Assembly: GCF_002209555.1 (NCBI RefSeq)
Contig: NZ_NJIF01000007.1
Location: 62,001-126,000, forward strand
DNA: 64,000 bases
Source of the DNA: Achromobacter insolitus
Lineage (GTDB): Bacteria; Pseudomonadota; Gammaproteobacteria; Burkholderiales; Burkholderiaceae_B
Direction of reading: 5' to 3'
Shown: piece after piece, positions 1 to 9,849 of the stretch
Numbering within the stretch: position 1 is the stretch's first letter
How the letters are laid out: every line of letters begins with the position of its first letter
Notes under the pieces: model-generated
What the model was told of the DNA's origin: nothing
What the model saw: only the letters and a program-made list of their open reading frames with translations
The model's database searches: none
Position numbers and translations under genes: made by a program

Positions 1-11
1 AAGGAAGGAAC

Positions 12-464
12 ATGGCTGGCCTTTATTACGAACAGTTTTCGCCCGGGCAGGCGTTCGAACATGCCTGGACCCGCACCCTGACCGAAATGGACAACGTGCT
101 GTTCAGCTCCCTGACGATGAACGTGCAGCCGCTGCACCTGGACGCGCATTTCGCGGCGCAGACGGAGTTCGGCAAGCCTCTGGTCAACAGCCTGTTCACC
201 TTGGGCCTGCTGATCGGCATGACGGTCAACGACACCACGCTGGGCACCACGGTCGCCAACCTTGGCATGACCGACGTGAACTTCCCGAAACCCGTCTTCG
301 CGGGCGACACCCTTCACGTGCGCACTCGCGTGCTGTCAGTGCGCGAAAGCAAATCCCGTCCCAACGCCGGCATCGTCGAGTTCGAGCACACCGCGCTCAA
401 CCATCGTGATGAAGTCGTGGCCACGTGCAAGCGTTCGGCGCTGATGCGCAAGCGCCCGGCCTGA
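12..464 (+). CDS. MaoC-family (hot-dog fold) hydratase
   Basis: A 150-residue single hot-dog-domain protein of the MaoC/enoyl-CoA hydratase 2 family, which adds or removes water on acyl-CoA thioesters. The usual hydratase motif (D-x-N-P-x-H) appears as N37-V-Q-P-L-H42, so the His is kept and the usual Asp is Asn. The start follows an AAGGAAGGA ribosome site at bases 1-9. It leads an operon with a CitE-type lyase, a CaiB CoA-transferase and a Bug receptor. In such clusters the hydratase typically acts on a mesaconyl-CoA-like C5 intermediate, but that substrate is inferred from context. More operon genes may lie upstream of the window. Confidence 0.85.
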   Translation: MAGLYYEQFSPGQAFEHAWTRTLTEMDNVLFSSLTMNVQPLHLDAHFAAQTEFGKPLVNSLFTLGLLIGMTVNDTTLGTTVANLGMTDVNFPKPVFAGDTLHVRTRVLSVRESKSRPNAGIVEFEHTALNHRDEVVATCKRSALMRKRPA

Positions 465-490
465 GCCCGGCGCCGCTCAGGAGGATCACG

Positions 491-1345
491 ATGACTCGCT
501 CTCTGCTGTTCGTGCCCGGCGATTCCGGGCGCAAATTCGATCATGCGGCCGCCAGCGCCGCCGATGCCCTGATCCTGGACCTGGAAGACTCCGTCGCACC
601 CGACCAGAAAGCCGCGGCACGCAAGGAAGTCCGCTCCATGCTGGAACGGGGCTCGGCAGGCAAGCAGCTATGGGTGCGCATCAACGCGCTGGAGGGCGAC
701 GACGCCCTGGCCGATCTGGCGGCCGTGATGCCCGCCGCCCCCTCCGGCATCGTGCTGCCCAAGTGTGCGGGCCGCGCTGGCCTGCTGCAGTTATCGCACT
801 ACCTGGACGCCTTCGAGGCAGCGGCCGGCACGGCCCCAGGCGCCACGCGCATCCTTGCCATCGTCACCGAGACCGCCCAGTCCCTCTTCGGCCTGCACGA
901 CTACCGCGACGCCACGCCGCGGCTGTGGGGACTGTCCTGGGGCGCGGAAGACCTGGCCGCCGACGTCGGCGCGCTGCGCAATCGCGATGCCGGCCGCTAC
1001 ACCGAACCCTTCCGCCTGGCGCGATCGCTGTGCCTGATGTCAGCCGCGGCGGCCGGCGTGCGCGCCATCGACACGGTCTGCGTCGACCTGGACGCGCCAG
1101 AGGTTTTGGCGGCCGAGGCCGGCGAAGCCTTCCGCGACGGCTTCGTCGGCAAGATGGCCATCCATCCGCGCCACGTCGACGCCGTCAACGCGGCGCTGAG
1201 TCCGGACGACGGCCAGTTGCAGTGGGCCCACGCGGTCATCGCCGCATTCGCCGCCAACCCAGGCGCGGGCACCTTGCGGCTGGACGGCAAGATGATCGAC
1301 CGGCCGCATCTGCGCCTGGCGCACCGCCTGCTGGGGGAGGATTGA
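491..1345 (+). CDS. CitE/HpcH-HpaI family CoA-ester lyase
   Basis: A 284-residue TIM-barrel lyase of the CitE family (citryl-, citramalyl- or malyl-CoA lyases), which cleaves a 3-hydroxyacyl-CoA to acetyl-CoA plus an oxo-acid with Mg2+. Visible family landmarks are RSLLFVPGD at the N-terminus, DLEDSV with the first acidic residues, and a TETAQSLFGL strand carrying the metal-binding Glu. ATG 491 is chosen because CAGGAGGATCACG lies just in front; the open frame runs upstream to 425 but without family similarity. It stands between the MaoC and CaiB genes, which suggests the cleavage step of the shared pathway. Citramalyl-CoA-like substrate is inference. Confidence 0.87.
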   Translation: MTRSLLFVPGDSGRKFDHAAASAADALILDLEDSVAPDQKAAARKEVRSMLERGSAGKQLWVRINALEGDDALADLAAVMPAAPSGIVLPKCAGRAGLLQLSHYLDAFEAAAGTAPGATRILAIVTETAQSLFGLHDYRDATPRLWGLSWGAEDLAADVGALRNRDAGRYTEPFRLARSLCLMSAAAAGVRAIDTVCVDLDAPEVLAAEAGEAFRDGFVGKMAIHPRHVDAVNAALSPDDGQLQWAHAVIAAFAANPGAGTLRLDGKMIDRPHLRLAHRLLGED

Positions 1346-1347
1346 CC

Positions 1348-2505
1348 ATGCCCGGACCACTGCACGGCATACGCGTCGTCGACATGACCAGCGTCGGCAT
1401 GGGGCCCATGGCCACCCAGATGCTGGGCGATATGGGCGCCGACGTGATCAAGGTGGAATCCGCCGAGGGCGACGTGTTCCGCCACGTCACGCCCCAGCGC
1501 CACGCCGCCATGAGCCATACCCATCTGAACCTGAATCGCAACAAGCGCAGCGCGGTGATCGACGCCAAGACCACCGAAGGCCGCGCCCAGCTGGACGCGC
1601 TGATCGGCGGCGCCGATGTCTTTATTTCCAATATGCGCGCCCCGGCGATGCGCCGCCTGGGCCTGGATTACGCGACGCTGCAGCCGCGCTTTCCGCAGCT
1701 GGTCTATTGCGCCTGCTATGGCTATTCGGAGCAAGGCCCCTATGCCGGACGCGCCGCCATCGACGACACCATCCAGGCGGCCTCCGGCATGGCATGGCTG
1801 CAGGGCGGCGCGGGCGCGGACGCGCCGCGCTACGTCAACTCCGTGGTTGCCGACAAGGTGGTGGCGCTGTACGTCGCCAACGCCGTCACCAGCGCCCTGC
1901 TGGCCCGCGAACGCGGCGCGGGCGGCCAGGCCGTGGAAGTGCCGATGTTTGAGTGCATGGTGGCCTTCCTGGCGCCGGAGCACCTGGCCGGACTGACCTT
2001 CGTGCCGCCTGAAGGCCCGGCGGGTTACTCGCGCCTGCTCAATGAGTACCGGCGCCCTTTCCGCACGCGCGACGGCTACATGAGCGTGGTGCCCTACACC
2101 ACGCCGCAGTGGCAACGCTTCTTTGCGCTGGCCGGCAATCCCGAGATGGCGCAGGATCCGCGCTACCTGACGCTCAACAGCCGCAGCAAGCATTTCCCCG
2201 AGCTGTACAGCTACGTGGAAAGGGTGCTGCGCGAGCGCACCACCGCAGAATGGACCGAGCTGCTGGCTACCGTCGACATTCCGTATGCGCCGGTCAACGA
2301 CTTCGAGGAGTTGCTGGCCGACCCGCACTTGCGCGCCACGGGTTTTTGGCATGAATCCGAGCACCCCACCGAAGGGCGCCTGATCCAGGCGGGCCTGCCC
2401 GTCAGCTTCAGCCGCACGCCCGCCGAAATCCGGCGGCACCCGCCCGGACTGGGCGAACACACGGCCGAGATCCTGGCGGAAGCCCAGGCCGGCCGGGCGT
2501 CCTGA
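1348..2505 (+). CDS. CaiB/BaiF family CoA-transferase (type III)
   Basis: A 385-residue type III CoA-transferase. The N-terminus (GIRVVDMTSVGMGP) and the ADVIKVE strand are typical of the family. The expected catalytic Asp is D139, in the segment AAIDDTIQAASG. ATG 1348 begins two bases after the lyase stop and follows GGGGGAGGATTGACC; the open frame runs much further upstream, but that part is only a shadow of the lyase gene. It probably loads CoA onto a dicarboxylic acid so that the MaoC and CitE proteins can hydrate and cleave it. Donor and acceptor cannot be read from the sequence. Confidence 0.9.
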   Translation: MPGPLHGIRVVDMTSVGMGPMATQMLGDMGADVIKVESAEGDVFRHVTPQRHAAMSHTHLNLNRNKRSAVIDAKTTEGRAQLDALIGGADVFISNMRAPAMRRLGLDYATLQPRFPQLVYCACYGYSEQGPYAGRAAIDDTIQAASGMAWLQGGAGADAPRYVNSVVADKVVALYVANAVTSALLARERGAGGQAVEVPMFECMVAFLAPEHLAGLTFVPPEGPAGYSRLLNEYRRPFRTRDGYMSVVPYTTPQWQRFFALAGNPEMAQDPRYLTLNSRSKHFPELYSYVERVLRERTTAEWTELLATVDIPYAPVNDFEELLADPHLRATGFWHESEHPTEGRLIQAGLPVSFSRTPAEIRRHPPGLGEHTAEILAEAQAGRAS

Positions 2506-2534
2506 GTCCCGGTTCCAAGCACGAGGAGACAACC

Positions 2535-3521
2535 ATGAAAAACAATATCCAATCCGCCTTGATCGCCGCTACGCTCTGTCTGCCCGCGCTGGCCGGCGCA
2601 GCCAGCTCGGGCGCGTCGAGCTACCCGCAGGCGGATAAGCCCATCCACTTCGTCGTCGGCTTTCCCGCCGGCAGCACCATCGACAACGTTTCGCGCGTGG
2701 TGCTCGACGATATCCGCACCCGCAGCGGCGCGCAGATCATCGTCGAAAACAAGCCCGGCGCGCTCGGCGTGCTGGGCGTGGACACCGTGGCGCGGGCCGC
2801 GCCAGACGGCTACACCATGATGCCGAGCTCCAGCGCCACCAGTTCGTCCGGTCCGTATCTGTCCAAAGCTTTCCAGCGCTACGACGCGATGAAGGATTTC
2901 ACCCAGGTTGGACGCGTGGTCCGCTTCGACGTGGTCATCGTTACGCGCGCCGCCGGCCAGCATGGAGATGCGCGCCAATTGGTGGCGGCGGCCAAGGCCA
3001 AGCCTAACGCGGTCACCAGCGGCTACGGTTCGGGCACGGGCCAGGTCGTGGCCGCGGCCTTCAGCCGCGCTGCGGGTGCGGACGTGCTGGGCGTGCCCTA
3101 CAAGGGCCAGCCGGCCGCAGTGACCGACCTGCTGGGTGGACGCATCGATTTCGTGGCCGCCGATCTCGGCGCCGTCCTGCCGCAGATCCGCGCGGGTAAC
3201 TTGAACGCCGTAGCCCTGGTATCCAGCAAGCGCTCCACCATCCTGCCCGCCGTCCCGACAGCCCAGGAGCTGGGCATGGGCAGCCTGGACCTGACCGGAT
3301 GGATCGGCGTGGCCGGCCCCGCGGGCCTCGCTCCCGAAGCCGCAAGATGGTGGTCGGAACAGCTGACCGCGACGATGCGTGAGCCAGCCGTCCAGGAAAA
3401 GCTGCGGGCCATGGGCATGGAGCCTGATCTGGCCACGGGAGACCCTTTGCAGCAATTCGTGCGCGCCCAGTATGACGCCTGGGGCCAGCAGATCCGCCAA
3501 GCCGGTATCCAGCCGGAATAA
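2535..3521 (+). CDS. Bug-family tripartite tricarboxylate transporter receptor
   Basis: A 328-residue periplasmic binding protein of the Bug (TctC-like) family, greatly expanded in Bordetella and relatives. It has a Sec signal peptide (about residues 1-24, ending LAGAASS). Family signatures are the KPIHFVVGFPAGSTID segment, the VPYKGQPAAVTDLLGGRID segment and the LPAVPTAQELG segment. It closes the MaoC-CitE-CaiB operon, 29 bases after caiB, with GAGGAGACAACC in front of the ATG. It probably binds the carboxylic acid handled by the operon. No TctA/TctB membrane genes lie nearby, which is usual for orphan Bug receptors. Confidence 0.92.
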   Translation: MKNNIQSALIAATLCLPALAGAASSGASSYPQADKPIHFVVGFPAGSTIDNVSRVVLDDIRTRSGAQIIVENKPGALGVLGVDTVARAAPDGYTMMPSSSATSSSGPYLSKAFQRYDAMKDFTQVGRVVRFDVVIVTRAAGQHGDARQLVAAAKAKPNAVTSGYGSGTGQVVAAAFSRAAGADVLGVPYKGQPAAVTDLLGGRIDFVAADLGAVLPQIRAGNLNAVALVSSKRSTILPAVPTAQELGMGSLDLTGWIGVAGPAGLAPEAARWWSEQLTATMREPAVQEKLRAMGMEPDLATGDPLQQFVRAQYDAWGQQIRQAGIQPE

Positions 3522-3542
3522 ACGGCCGGCGCGGATCCAAAG

Positions 3543-3568
3543 AAAAGCCCACCCGCAAGGGTGGGCTT
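3543..3568 (-). terminator. Rho-independent terminator of metF
   Basis: A perfect 10-bp stem (AAGCCCACCC, 3545-3554, with GGGTGGGCTT, 3559-3568) closed by a GCAA tetraloop. Read on the minus strand it runs into CTTTTCTTT, so it mainly ends the metF transcript. It lies between two convergent genes and may also stop the Bug operon, although no T-run follows on the plus strand. Confidence 0.85.
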
Positions 3569-3600
3569 GGCCGCTACCGCGCCATGCAGGCGCGTTGCCG

Positions 3601-4449
3601 TCAGGCTTGCAACGACAGTTCCTTCCACACGGCCATCGGCGCTTCCGCGTGGTTCAAGGTGTAGAAGTGCAGGCCCGGCGCGCCGTTGTCCAGCAGCGTC
3701 TGGCACAGCTCGGTCACCACATCCACCCCGAAGGCGCGGATGGAGGCCTTGTTGTCGCCGAATTCGGCCAGGCGCAGACGGATCCAGCGCGGCACTTCCG
3801 CGCCGCACATTTCAGAGAAGCGCAGCAACTGCGTGTGATTCGTGATGGGCATGATGCCTGGCACGATAGGCACGTTCACGCCCTTGGCCTGCGCCCGGTC
3901 GACAAAGTCGAAATAGGCGTCGGCATTGAAAAAGTACTGCGTGATCGCAGCGTCGGCGCCAGCCTTCACCTTGTTCACGAAATGGTCCAGGTCCGCCGAG
4001 GGATTCAGCGCCTGGGGATGCATCTCGGGATAGGCCGCCACTTCGATGTGGAACCAATCGCCCGTTTCCTCGCGGATGAACGACACCAGTTCATTGGCGT
4101 AGCGCAGTTCCCCGGCATCGCCGCCCATGCCCGAGGGCAGGTCGCCGCGCAGGGCCACCACGCGCCGCACGCCATCGTTCTTATAGGCTTGGAGGATATC
4201 CCGCAGGTCCTGGCGGCTGGCGCCCACGCATGACAGGTGCGGCGCCGCCTCGCAGCCCAGGTTGCGCAGCGTGCGCACGGCATCCGCGGTGCCGGCACGG
4301 GTGGAACCGCCCGCGCCGAAGGTCACGCTGACGTACTTGGGCTGGATGGCCAGCATCTGCTTGGCTGCTCGCACCAGCCGCTCTTGGCCAGCCAGGTCGC
4401 GCGGGGGAAAGAATTCCAGACTGAATGCTGGAGAAATCGAATCGGACAT
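3601..4449 (-). CDS. metF: 5,10-methylenetetrahydrofolate reductase
   Basis: A 282-residue FAD-dependent TIM-barrel enzyme that reduces 5,10-methylene-THF to 5-methyl-THF, the methyl donor for methionine synthesis. Diagnostic segments are FSLEFFPPRD near the N-terminus, KYVSVTFGAGGSTR, ALRGDLP, and FFNADAYFDFVDRA with PIVPGIMPI. It is the last gene of an ahcY / 4-TM gene / metF minus-strand run, which fits control by the SAH riboswitch upstream of ahcY. Its own promoter cannot be excluded, because a 142-base gap containing a palindromic repeat lies in front of it. Confidence 0.96.
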   Translation of the reverse strand: MSDSISPAFSLEFFPPRDLAGQERLVRAAKQMLAIQPKYVSVTFGAGGSTRAGTADAVRTLRNLGCEAAPHLSCVGASRQDLRDILQAYKNDGVRRVVALRGDLPSGMGGDAGELRYANELVSFIREETGDWFHIEVAAYPEMHPQALNPSADLDHFVNKVKAGADAAITQYFFNADAYFDFVDRAQAKGVNVPIVPGIMPITNHTQLLRFSEMCGAEVPRWIRLRLAEFGDNKASIRAFGVDVVTELCQTLLDNGAPGLHFYTLNHAEAPMAVWKELSLQA

Positions 4450-4499
4450 TATCAGTTATCCATGGCGCTACGCGCATCGCATGTAACGGGCTCCTCCCC

Positions 4500-4585
4500 A
4501 TCGGGATGCCGCGGAGCCGGCTTTGCCGGTCCGCTGGCATGCCCCCTGGAGGGGGGAGCGCGCAGCGCTTCGGGGGGAGCCCTAA
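4500..4585. repeat. GC-rich intergenic palindromic repeat
   Basis: A compact block of nested inverted repeats in the gap between the 4-TM gene and metF. It contains GCCGGCTTTGCCGG (4515-4528), CCCCCTGGAGGGGG (4542-4555), and then AGCGCGCAGCGCTTCGGGGGG. From general familiarity, this CCCCCTGGAGGGGG...CAGCGCTTCGGGGGG arrangement recurs between genes in Bordetella and Achromobacter relatives. Only one copy can be seen here, so its interspersed nature is not proven from this window. Confidence 0.55.
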
Positions 4586-4591
4586 CTACAT

Positions 4592-4927
4592 TCAGGGAAT
4601 CAGCTTGGTCAGCAGGCCAGAGATGATGCTGTACAGGATCGCACCACCCACGGCCCACCAGAACCCGTTGACCTGGAAGCCCTTCAGCACGGAGCCGACG
4701 AACCAGAACAACAAAGCGTTGATGACGATGAGGAAGAGACCGAGAGTGACGATCGTGATGGGCAGCGTCAGCAGCACCAGCACCGGCTTGACCAGCATGT
4801 TCACCAAGCCCAGCACCAGCGCGGCGATAAGCGCCGATCCGAAGCTGGCCACGGTAATGCCGGGGAGCAGGTAGGCAACGGCCAGCAAGGCCACCGCGTT
4901 CAGGATCCAGACGAGTATCAATGCCAT
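4592..4927 (-). CDS. Four-TM phage-holin-like / YvlD-family membrane protein
   Basis: A 111-residue, very hydrophobic protein with four predicted membrane helices and little else, of the type annotated as phage holin family (superfamily IV) or YvlD/DUF360. ATG 4927 is preceded by CAGGAGGTCGAAC, a strong ribosome site; the frame extends to 5026 without family support. No nearby gene looks phage-derived, so this is a resident gene. It lies between ahcY and metF and may be cotranscribed with them, but its role in the methyl cycle, if any, is unknown. Confidence 0.85.
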   Translation of the reverse strand: MALILVWILNAVALLAVAYLLPGITVASFGSALIAALVLGLVNMLVKPVLVLLTLPITIVTLGLFLIVINALLFWFVGSVLKGFQVNGFWWAVGGAILYSIISGLLTKLIP

Positions 4928-5047
4928 GTTCGACCTCCTGTTGTGAGTCCGTCGGCCCTGCCGCGGCGATGCAATCGCGACAGGGATCCCGCAGACCGGA
5001 AAGCCCGCGCCGACATGGCGCGGCACCTCCCTATTTTGCTACAACCA

Positions 5048-6466
<1,419 letters not shown>

Positions 6467-6570
6467 GGTGTGTAGGCTCCACGTGAAATACGAACGGCGC
6501 AGGATATGGCCGGACACGCGAAGACACCACGACAGTCGAGTGCTCGCCTTTCCCGCCATATGCGACAAAG

Positions 6571-6701
6571 GTGAGCGCCGTTGCTGTAGCGCCGCGCAAG
6601 GCGCGCCGCTTGAACAAGGATTCCTGAGCCTGGCGAGCCTGGTTCCGCTTGCCAGGCTGGCTGGCGGGAACCGCAGGGTCGTCGCAACGCTCCTCAGGAT
6701 T
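6571..6701 (-). promoter_or_regulatory. SAH riboswitch upstream of ahcY
   Basis: Read on the minus strand, the leader carries the conserved core of the SAH riboswitch. CCTGAGGAGCGTTGCGACG begins near 6698; a hairpin follows, and then CCAGGCTCAGG near 6622-6632 closes P1 (CCTGAG with CTCAGG). The downstream pseudoknot partner AACGGCGCTCA lies at about 6572-6582 and can pair with the GAGCG of the core. The order and spacing match the class described upstream of ahcY in beta- and gammaproteobacteria. SAH binding normally turns expression on. Ligand binding here is inferred from sequence pattern only. Confidence 0.9.
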
Positions 6702-6708
6702 GCCGGGC

Positions 6709-6714
6709 ATTGTA
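6709..6714 (-). promoter_or_regulatory. Candidate -10 box for the ahcY riboswitch transcript
   Basis: On the minus strand TACAAT (five of six matches to TATAAT) lies about eight bases upstream of the first P1 base of the riboswitch. Transcription would therefore begin almost exactly at the aptamer. No good -35 hexamer is seen at 17 bp; TTGATC occurs at about 20 bp. The site is just downstream of the glycosyltransferase stop at 6737. Confidence 0.4.
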
Positions 6715-6736
6715 CCCGGGAACCGCGCGTCAGGGA

Positions 6737-7843
6737 TCAAACCCCTGGCTCCCTGGCGGGCATTTCGGCCGGCGAGCGTCCCGGCAGCCCGCTCCCTTCC
6801 GGTGCGCCTGGCACCTCGTCGTGCCCGGCGCCACGAGCGCTCCCGTCCAAGGGCACCAGTGCAGCCAGCAGCCCGGACGCAACCGAGTCCCAGCTGCGGG
6901 TCAGTGCAAGCCCACGCACCGCGTGCCTGTCCAGCGACAAGGCCGCGCGGCAGGCATGGGCCAGGTCCTCGTCCAGGAAACCGGTGACGCCCTGGGTAAC
7001 CACCGCCAGGGGCGCTTCGCTGCGGAAGGCCGCCACCGGCGTGCCGCAGGCCATGGCCTCCAGCATGACCAGTCCGAAAGTGTCCGTCAGGCTGGGAAAT
7101 ACAAAAGCGTCGGCGGATCCGTAGAGCGCAGGCAGGGCCTCGTCGTGTCGCATGCCCAGGAAGATGGCGCCGGGAAAGCGCTTCTTCAGCCGCGCTTCAT
7201 CCGGCCCGGCCCCGACCACCACCTTGCTGCCCGGCAGGTCCAGCGACAGAAAGGCGTCCAGGTTCTTTTCGCGCGCCACGCGCCCCACGCTCAAGAACAC
7301 AGGACGTGGCAAGTCCGGAAAGGCCTGGCCGGCGCCCGGCTGGAACTTGCGCGGGTCCACGCCGCGCGACCAGATCCGCAGGTTCGCCAATCCGCGCCGC
7401 GCGAGCACGTCGCGCACCGTGGGAGTAGGCACGAGCACGCGTTGCGAAGGCCGGTGGAACCAGCGCAGGTAGCGCCAGGGCAAGGCCGCCGGGATGCCCA
7501 TGCGCGCCTGCAGGTAGTCGGGAAACATGGTGTGAAACGAGGTCGTGAAGCGCCAGCCGCGCGCCAGCGCCATGCGGCGCGCGGCGAGCCCCAGCGGGCC
7601 CTCGGTGGCGATATGCAGGGCGTCGGGCACGATGTCGCCCAGGATGCGGCGCAATTGCCTTCCGGGCTGCAGGCACAGGCGCAGGTCCGGTTCGGAGGGC
7701 GCGGGAACGGTGCGGCTGCCCTGCGGGTTCACCACGATCAGCTCGTGGCCCCATTCGCCAAGGATCTGCTGCATGGTCGTCCAGGTGCGGACGACGCCAT
7801 TGACTTGCGGATGCCAGGCATCCGTGACGAGGACGATGCGCAT
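6737..7843 (-). CDS. GT4-family glycosyltransferase (GT-B fold)
   Basis: A 368-residue glycosyltransferase with the GT-B fold. The N-terminal half has [20 protein letters not shown] and the acceptor-side [11 protein letters not shown]. The C-terminal half has [17 protein letters not shown] and the nucleotide-sugar-binding EX7E region [18 protein letters not shown]. This resembles GDP-mannose-dependent or sulfoquinovosyl-type transferases that act on glycolipids; donor and acceptor are not determined. ATG 7843 matches the family N-terminus better than the upstream ATG at 7867. It lies upstream of the ahcY leader on the same strand, so some read-through into ahcY is possible. Confidence 0.88.
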   Translation of the reverse strand: MRIVLVTDAWHPQVNGVVRTWTTMQQILGEWGHELIVVNPQGSRTVPAPSEPDLRLCLQPGRQLRRILGDIVPDALHIATEGPLGLAARRMALARGWRFTTSFHTMFPDYLQARMGIPAALPWRYLRWFHRPSQRVLVPTPTVRDVLARRGLANLRIWSRGVDPRKFQPGAGQAFPDLPRPVFLSVGRVAREKNLDAFLSLDLPGSKVVVGAGPDEARLKKRFPGAIFLGMRHDEALPALYGSADAFVFPSLTDTFGLVMLEAMACGTPVAAFRSEAPLAVVTQGVTGFLDEDLAHACRAALSLDRHAVRGLALTRSWDSVASGLLAALVPLDGSARGAGHDEVPGAPEGSGLPGRSPAEMPAREPGV

Positions 7844-7941
7844 GATGGAGCCGGAAGTGGGCGACAAGCGCGATTTAGCCCGCGCTATGTGACATGCCCA
7901 AGACGACGGCCCGCGTCGGGCTCGCCCTATACGCCCTGGCC

Positions 7942-8178
7942 CTAATTGTTGCGGCGGGGATACCCTTGCGCCGTGATGCGCACCCAGACCTCGCGCTTTT
8001 CCGCTTCCGTCATGAATACCCAGTTGGCGACTTCCATGGCCGTACGGCCGCAGCCGCGGCAGATATCGTCAAACAGCGTGGAACAAACCGCCACGCAAGG
8101 CGAATCGGACGCCTTGAAGGCGCGTTGCGCGTCTTCGGCTTCGGGCAGTTTGGAAAGGTCGACATGGTACTGATTCAT
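7942..8178 (-). CDS. DUF1289 domain protein
   Basis: A 78-residue protein carrying the DUF1289 signature: [21 protein letters not shown] followed by EVANW, with four Cys (two CxxxC/CxxC-like pairs) likely to bind a metal. The family is widespread in proteobacteria and its function is unknown. The C-terminal helix is rich in charged residues. It stands alone between the hydrolase and glycosyltransferase genes, about 100 bases from each. Confidence 0.85.
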   Translation of the reverse strand: MNQYHVDLSKLPEAEDAQRAFKASDSPCVAVCSTLFDDICRGCGRTAMEVANWVFMTEAEKREVWVRITAQGYPRRNN

Positions 8179-8278
8179 CGGGTGAAGAGTAACACCCGCG
8201 GTATGTCCCCTTTTGGAAAGCCCTATGTCTCGCCCGGACTTGGCCGCCTGCCCGCGTCCGGGATGCTAGACGCCGCCG

Positions 8279-9205
8279 TTACCCGGGGAAAGGCCGCATA
8301 GGCGGATCTCGCGGCTCCTGGCGCCAGCCGAAGAACTCCCCGGCCTGTTCCAGCAATGCGTCGGGACATTCTTCCGCCAGATAGTGCGCGCCCGGCAGCG
8401 GCCCGCCGGAAACCTCATCGGCAATCCGCCGCCACAATCCCAGCACATCGAAATTCCGGCCTACCGCCCCCCGCTCGCCCCACAAGACGCGCAACGGCAG
8501 GCGCAGACGCTCGCCTGCCGCCCGGCCGGCTCGGTCGTGCTCCAGGTCCAGGGTGGCGGAAGCGCGATAGTCTTCGCAGATGCCGGTGGCCCAGCCGGGC
8601 AGGCGCGCGGTGCGTTCGTACTCCGCCATGGCTTCGGCGGAAAAATGCGCCAGTCCGCCAGGCCGCCCGCCCATGACGGATCGCAGGTAGAACACCGGGT
8701 CGCGCTCGATCATGGTTTCGGGCAGCGGCGCCGGCTGGATCAGCCAGAACCAGTGGAAATACGCCTGCGCGAAGGCGCGCGTGGTGCCTTCGTACATGTC
8801 CAGCGTGGGCGCGATATCCAGCAGCATCATGCGGCTGACGGCTGCGGGATGATCCAGCGCCAGCCGGTGCGCCACCCGCGCGCCGCGGTCATGAGCCAGC
8901 ACCTCGAAACGCTCGTGTCCCAGGGCGCGCATCAGTCCGACCATGTCGGCCGCCATCTCGCGCTTGGAATGGGCTGCATGGTCCGCCGACGCGGCCGGCT
9001 TGTCGCTGTCTCCGTAGCCGCGCAGGTCCGCTGCCACGCAGGTGCGGTGGCGCGTCAACGCCGGCCAGACCCGGTGCCAGATGGCGTGGGTCTGGGGATG
9101 GCCGTGCAGCAACAGGAGCGGCGGGCCCGAACCGCCGACGCGCGCGGCAATCTCTATGCCGTTGGCTTTGAAGCGGCGCACGGGCAAGTCGAAGAATGCG
9201 GTCAT
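8279..9205 (-). CDS. Alpha/beta hydrolase of the fluoroacetate/haloacetate dehalogenase type
   Basis: A 308-residue alpha/beta hydrolase. The nucleophile elbow is H105-D106-R107-G108-A-R110, with Asp rather than Ser. R107 and R110 match the carboxylate-binding arginines of fluoroacetate dehalogenase, HWFW supplies the halide-pocket His and Trp, and GAHYLAEECP supplies the catalytic His. HGHPQ forms the oxyanion region. The start overlaps the leuD stop as ATGA, so it is translationally coupled to leuCD. That context suggests a role in organic-acid breakdown. True dehalogenase activity is inferred from residues, and an epoxide- or ester-hydrolase role remains possible. Confidence 0.85.
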   Translation of the reverse strand: MTAFFDLPVRRFKANGIEIAARVGGSGPPLLLLHGHPQTHAIWHRVWPALTRHRTCVAADLRGYGDSDKPAASADHAAHSKREMAADMVGLMRALGHERFEVLAHDRGARVAHRLALDHPAAVSRMMLLDIAPTLDMYEGTTRAFAQAYFHWFWLIQPAPLPETMIERDPVFYLRSVMGGRPGGLAHFSAEAMAEYERTARLPGWATGICEDYRASATLDLEHDRAGRAAGERLRLPLRVLWGERGAVGRNFDVLGLWRRIADEVSGGPLPGAHYLAEECPDALLEQAGEFFGWRQEPRDPPMRPFPG

Positions 9206-9849
9206 AGGGTCTCTCGGTCCAGGCGGTCGCGCACGCGCCGCGCCAAGTCTTTCATCCAGGGATGCCGCGCCCAATGGCGGGCCTCGAAACGCTCCACCTC
9301 GTCCAGCTGCTGCAATGATGCGCCCACCATGTCTTGCCCTTGCATATACATGCGGCGGTGCCGCTCAGGCAGCGTGAACCCCGCCTCCCAGCCGTCCGCA
9401 GCAACGACGCGTCCGGCGGCCACGTCGATGCTGACGCGGTGGGTGGCCGTATTGGACACCCTGGCGAGCAGGGCGTCGATCTCCGCCGGCGCCAGACTGA
9501 TCAACAGCAGGCCATTGTTGACCGCATTGAAGTAGAAGATCTCGCCGAAACTGGGCGCGATCACCGCGCGGATGCCGAATTGCTGCAGACCCCACACCGC
9601 ATGCTCGCGGCTGGAGCCGCAGCCGAAGTTCGGACCCGCCACCACGATGGATGCGCCGGCATAGGCGGGCTGGTTCAGCACGAAATCGGGCCTGGGCATG
9701 CCCCCCTCGTCAAAGCGCAGATCATGCAGCAGGCCGCAGTCCAGCCCCGCCTTGTCGACGATGCGCAGGAACTGCTTGGGCATGATCTGGTCGGTGTCCA
9801 GATTGGAAAAAGGCAGCGGCGCGGCGACGCCATCAATCGTTGCGGTCAT
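9202..9849 (-). CDS. leuD: 3-isopropylmalate dehydratase-type small subunit
   Basis: A 215-residue swivel-domain subunit of the aconitase superfamily that pairs with LeuC. Landmarks are SNLDTDQIMPKQFL at the N-terminus and GPNFGCGSSREHAVW, the loop that contacts the substrate. It overlaps leuC by ATGA at the front and the hydrolase gene by ATGA at the back. There is no leuA or leuB nearby, and the operon instead contains a Bug receptor and a dehalogenase-like hydrolase. The pair may therefore dehydrate another hydroxy-diacid rather than serve leucine synthesis; that is inference. Confidence 0.92.
   Translation of the reverse strand: MTATIDGVAAPLPFSNLDTDQIMPKQFLRIVDKAGLDCGLLHDLRFDEGGMPRPDFVLNQPAYAGASIVVAGPNFGCGSSREHAVWGLQQFGIRAVIAPSFGEIFYFNAVNNGLLLISLAPAEIDALLARVSNTATHRVSIDVAAGRVVAADGWEAGFTLPERHRRMYMQGQDMVGASLQQLDEVERFEARHWARHPWMKDLARRVRDRLDRETL

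Noticed and set aside
4592-4927. Phage remnant suggested by the holin-like protein
   Set aside because: No other phage genes, integrase or attachment site nearby; xerC at 29.5 kb is the chromosomal resolvase in its usual context.
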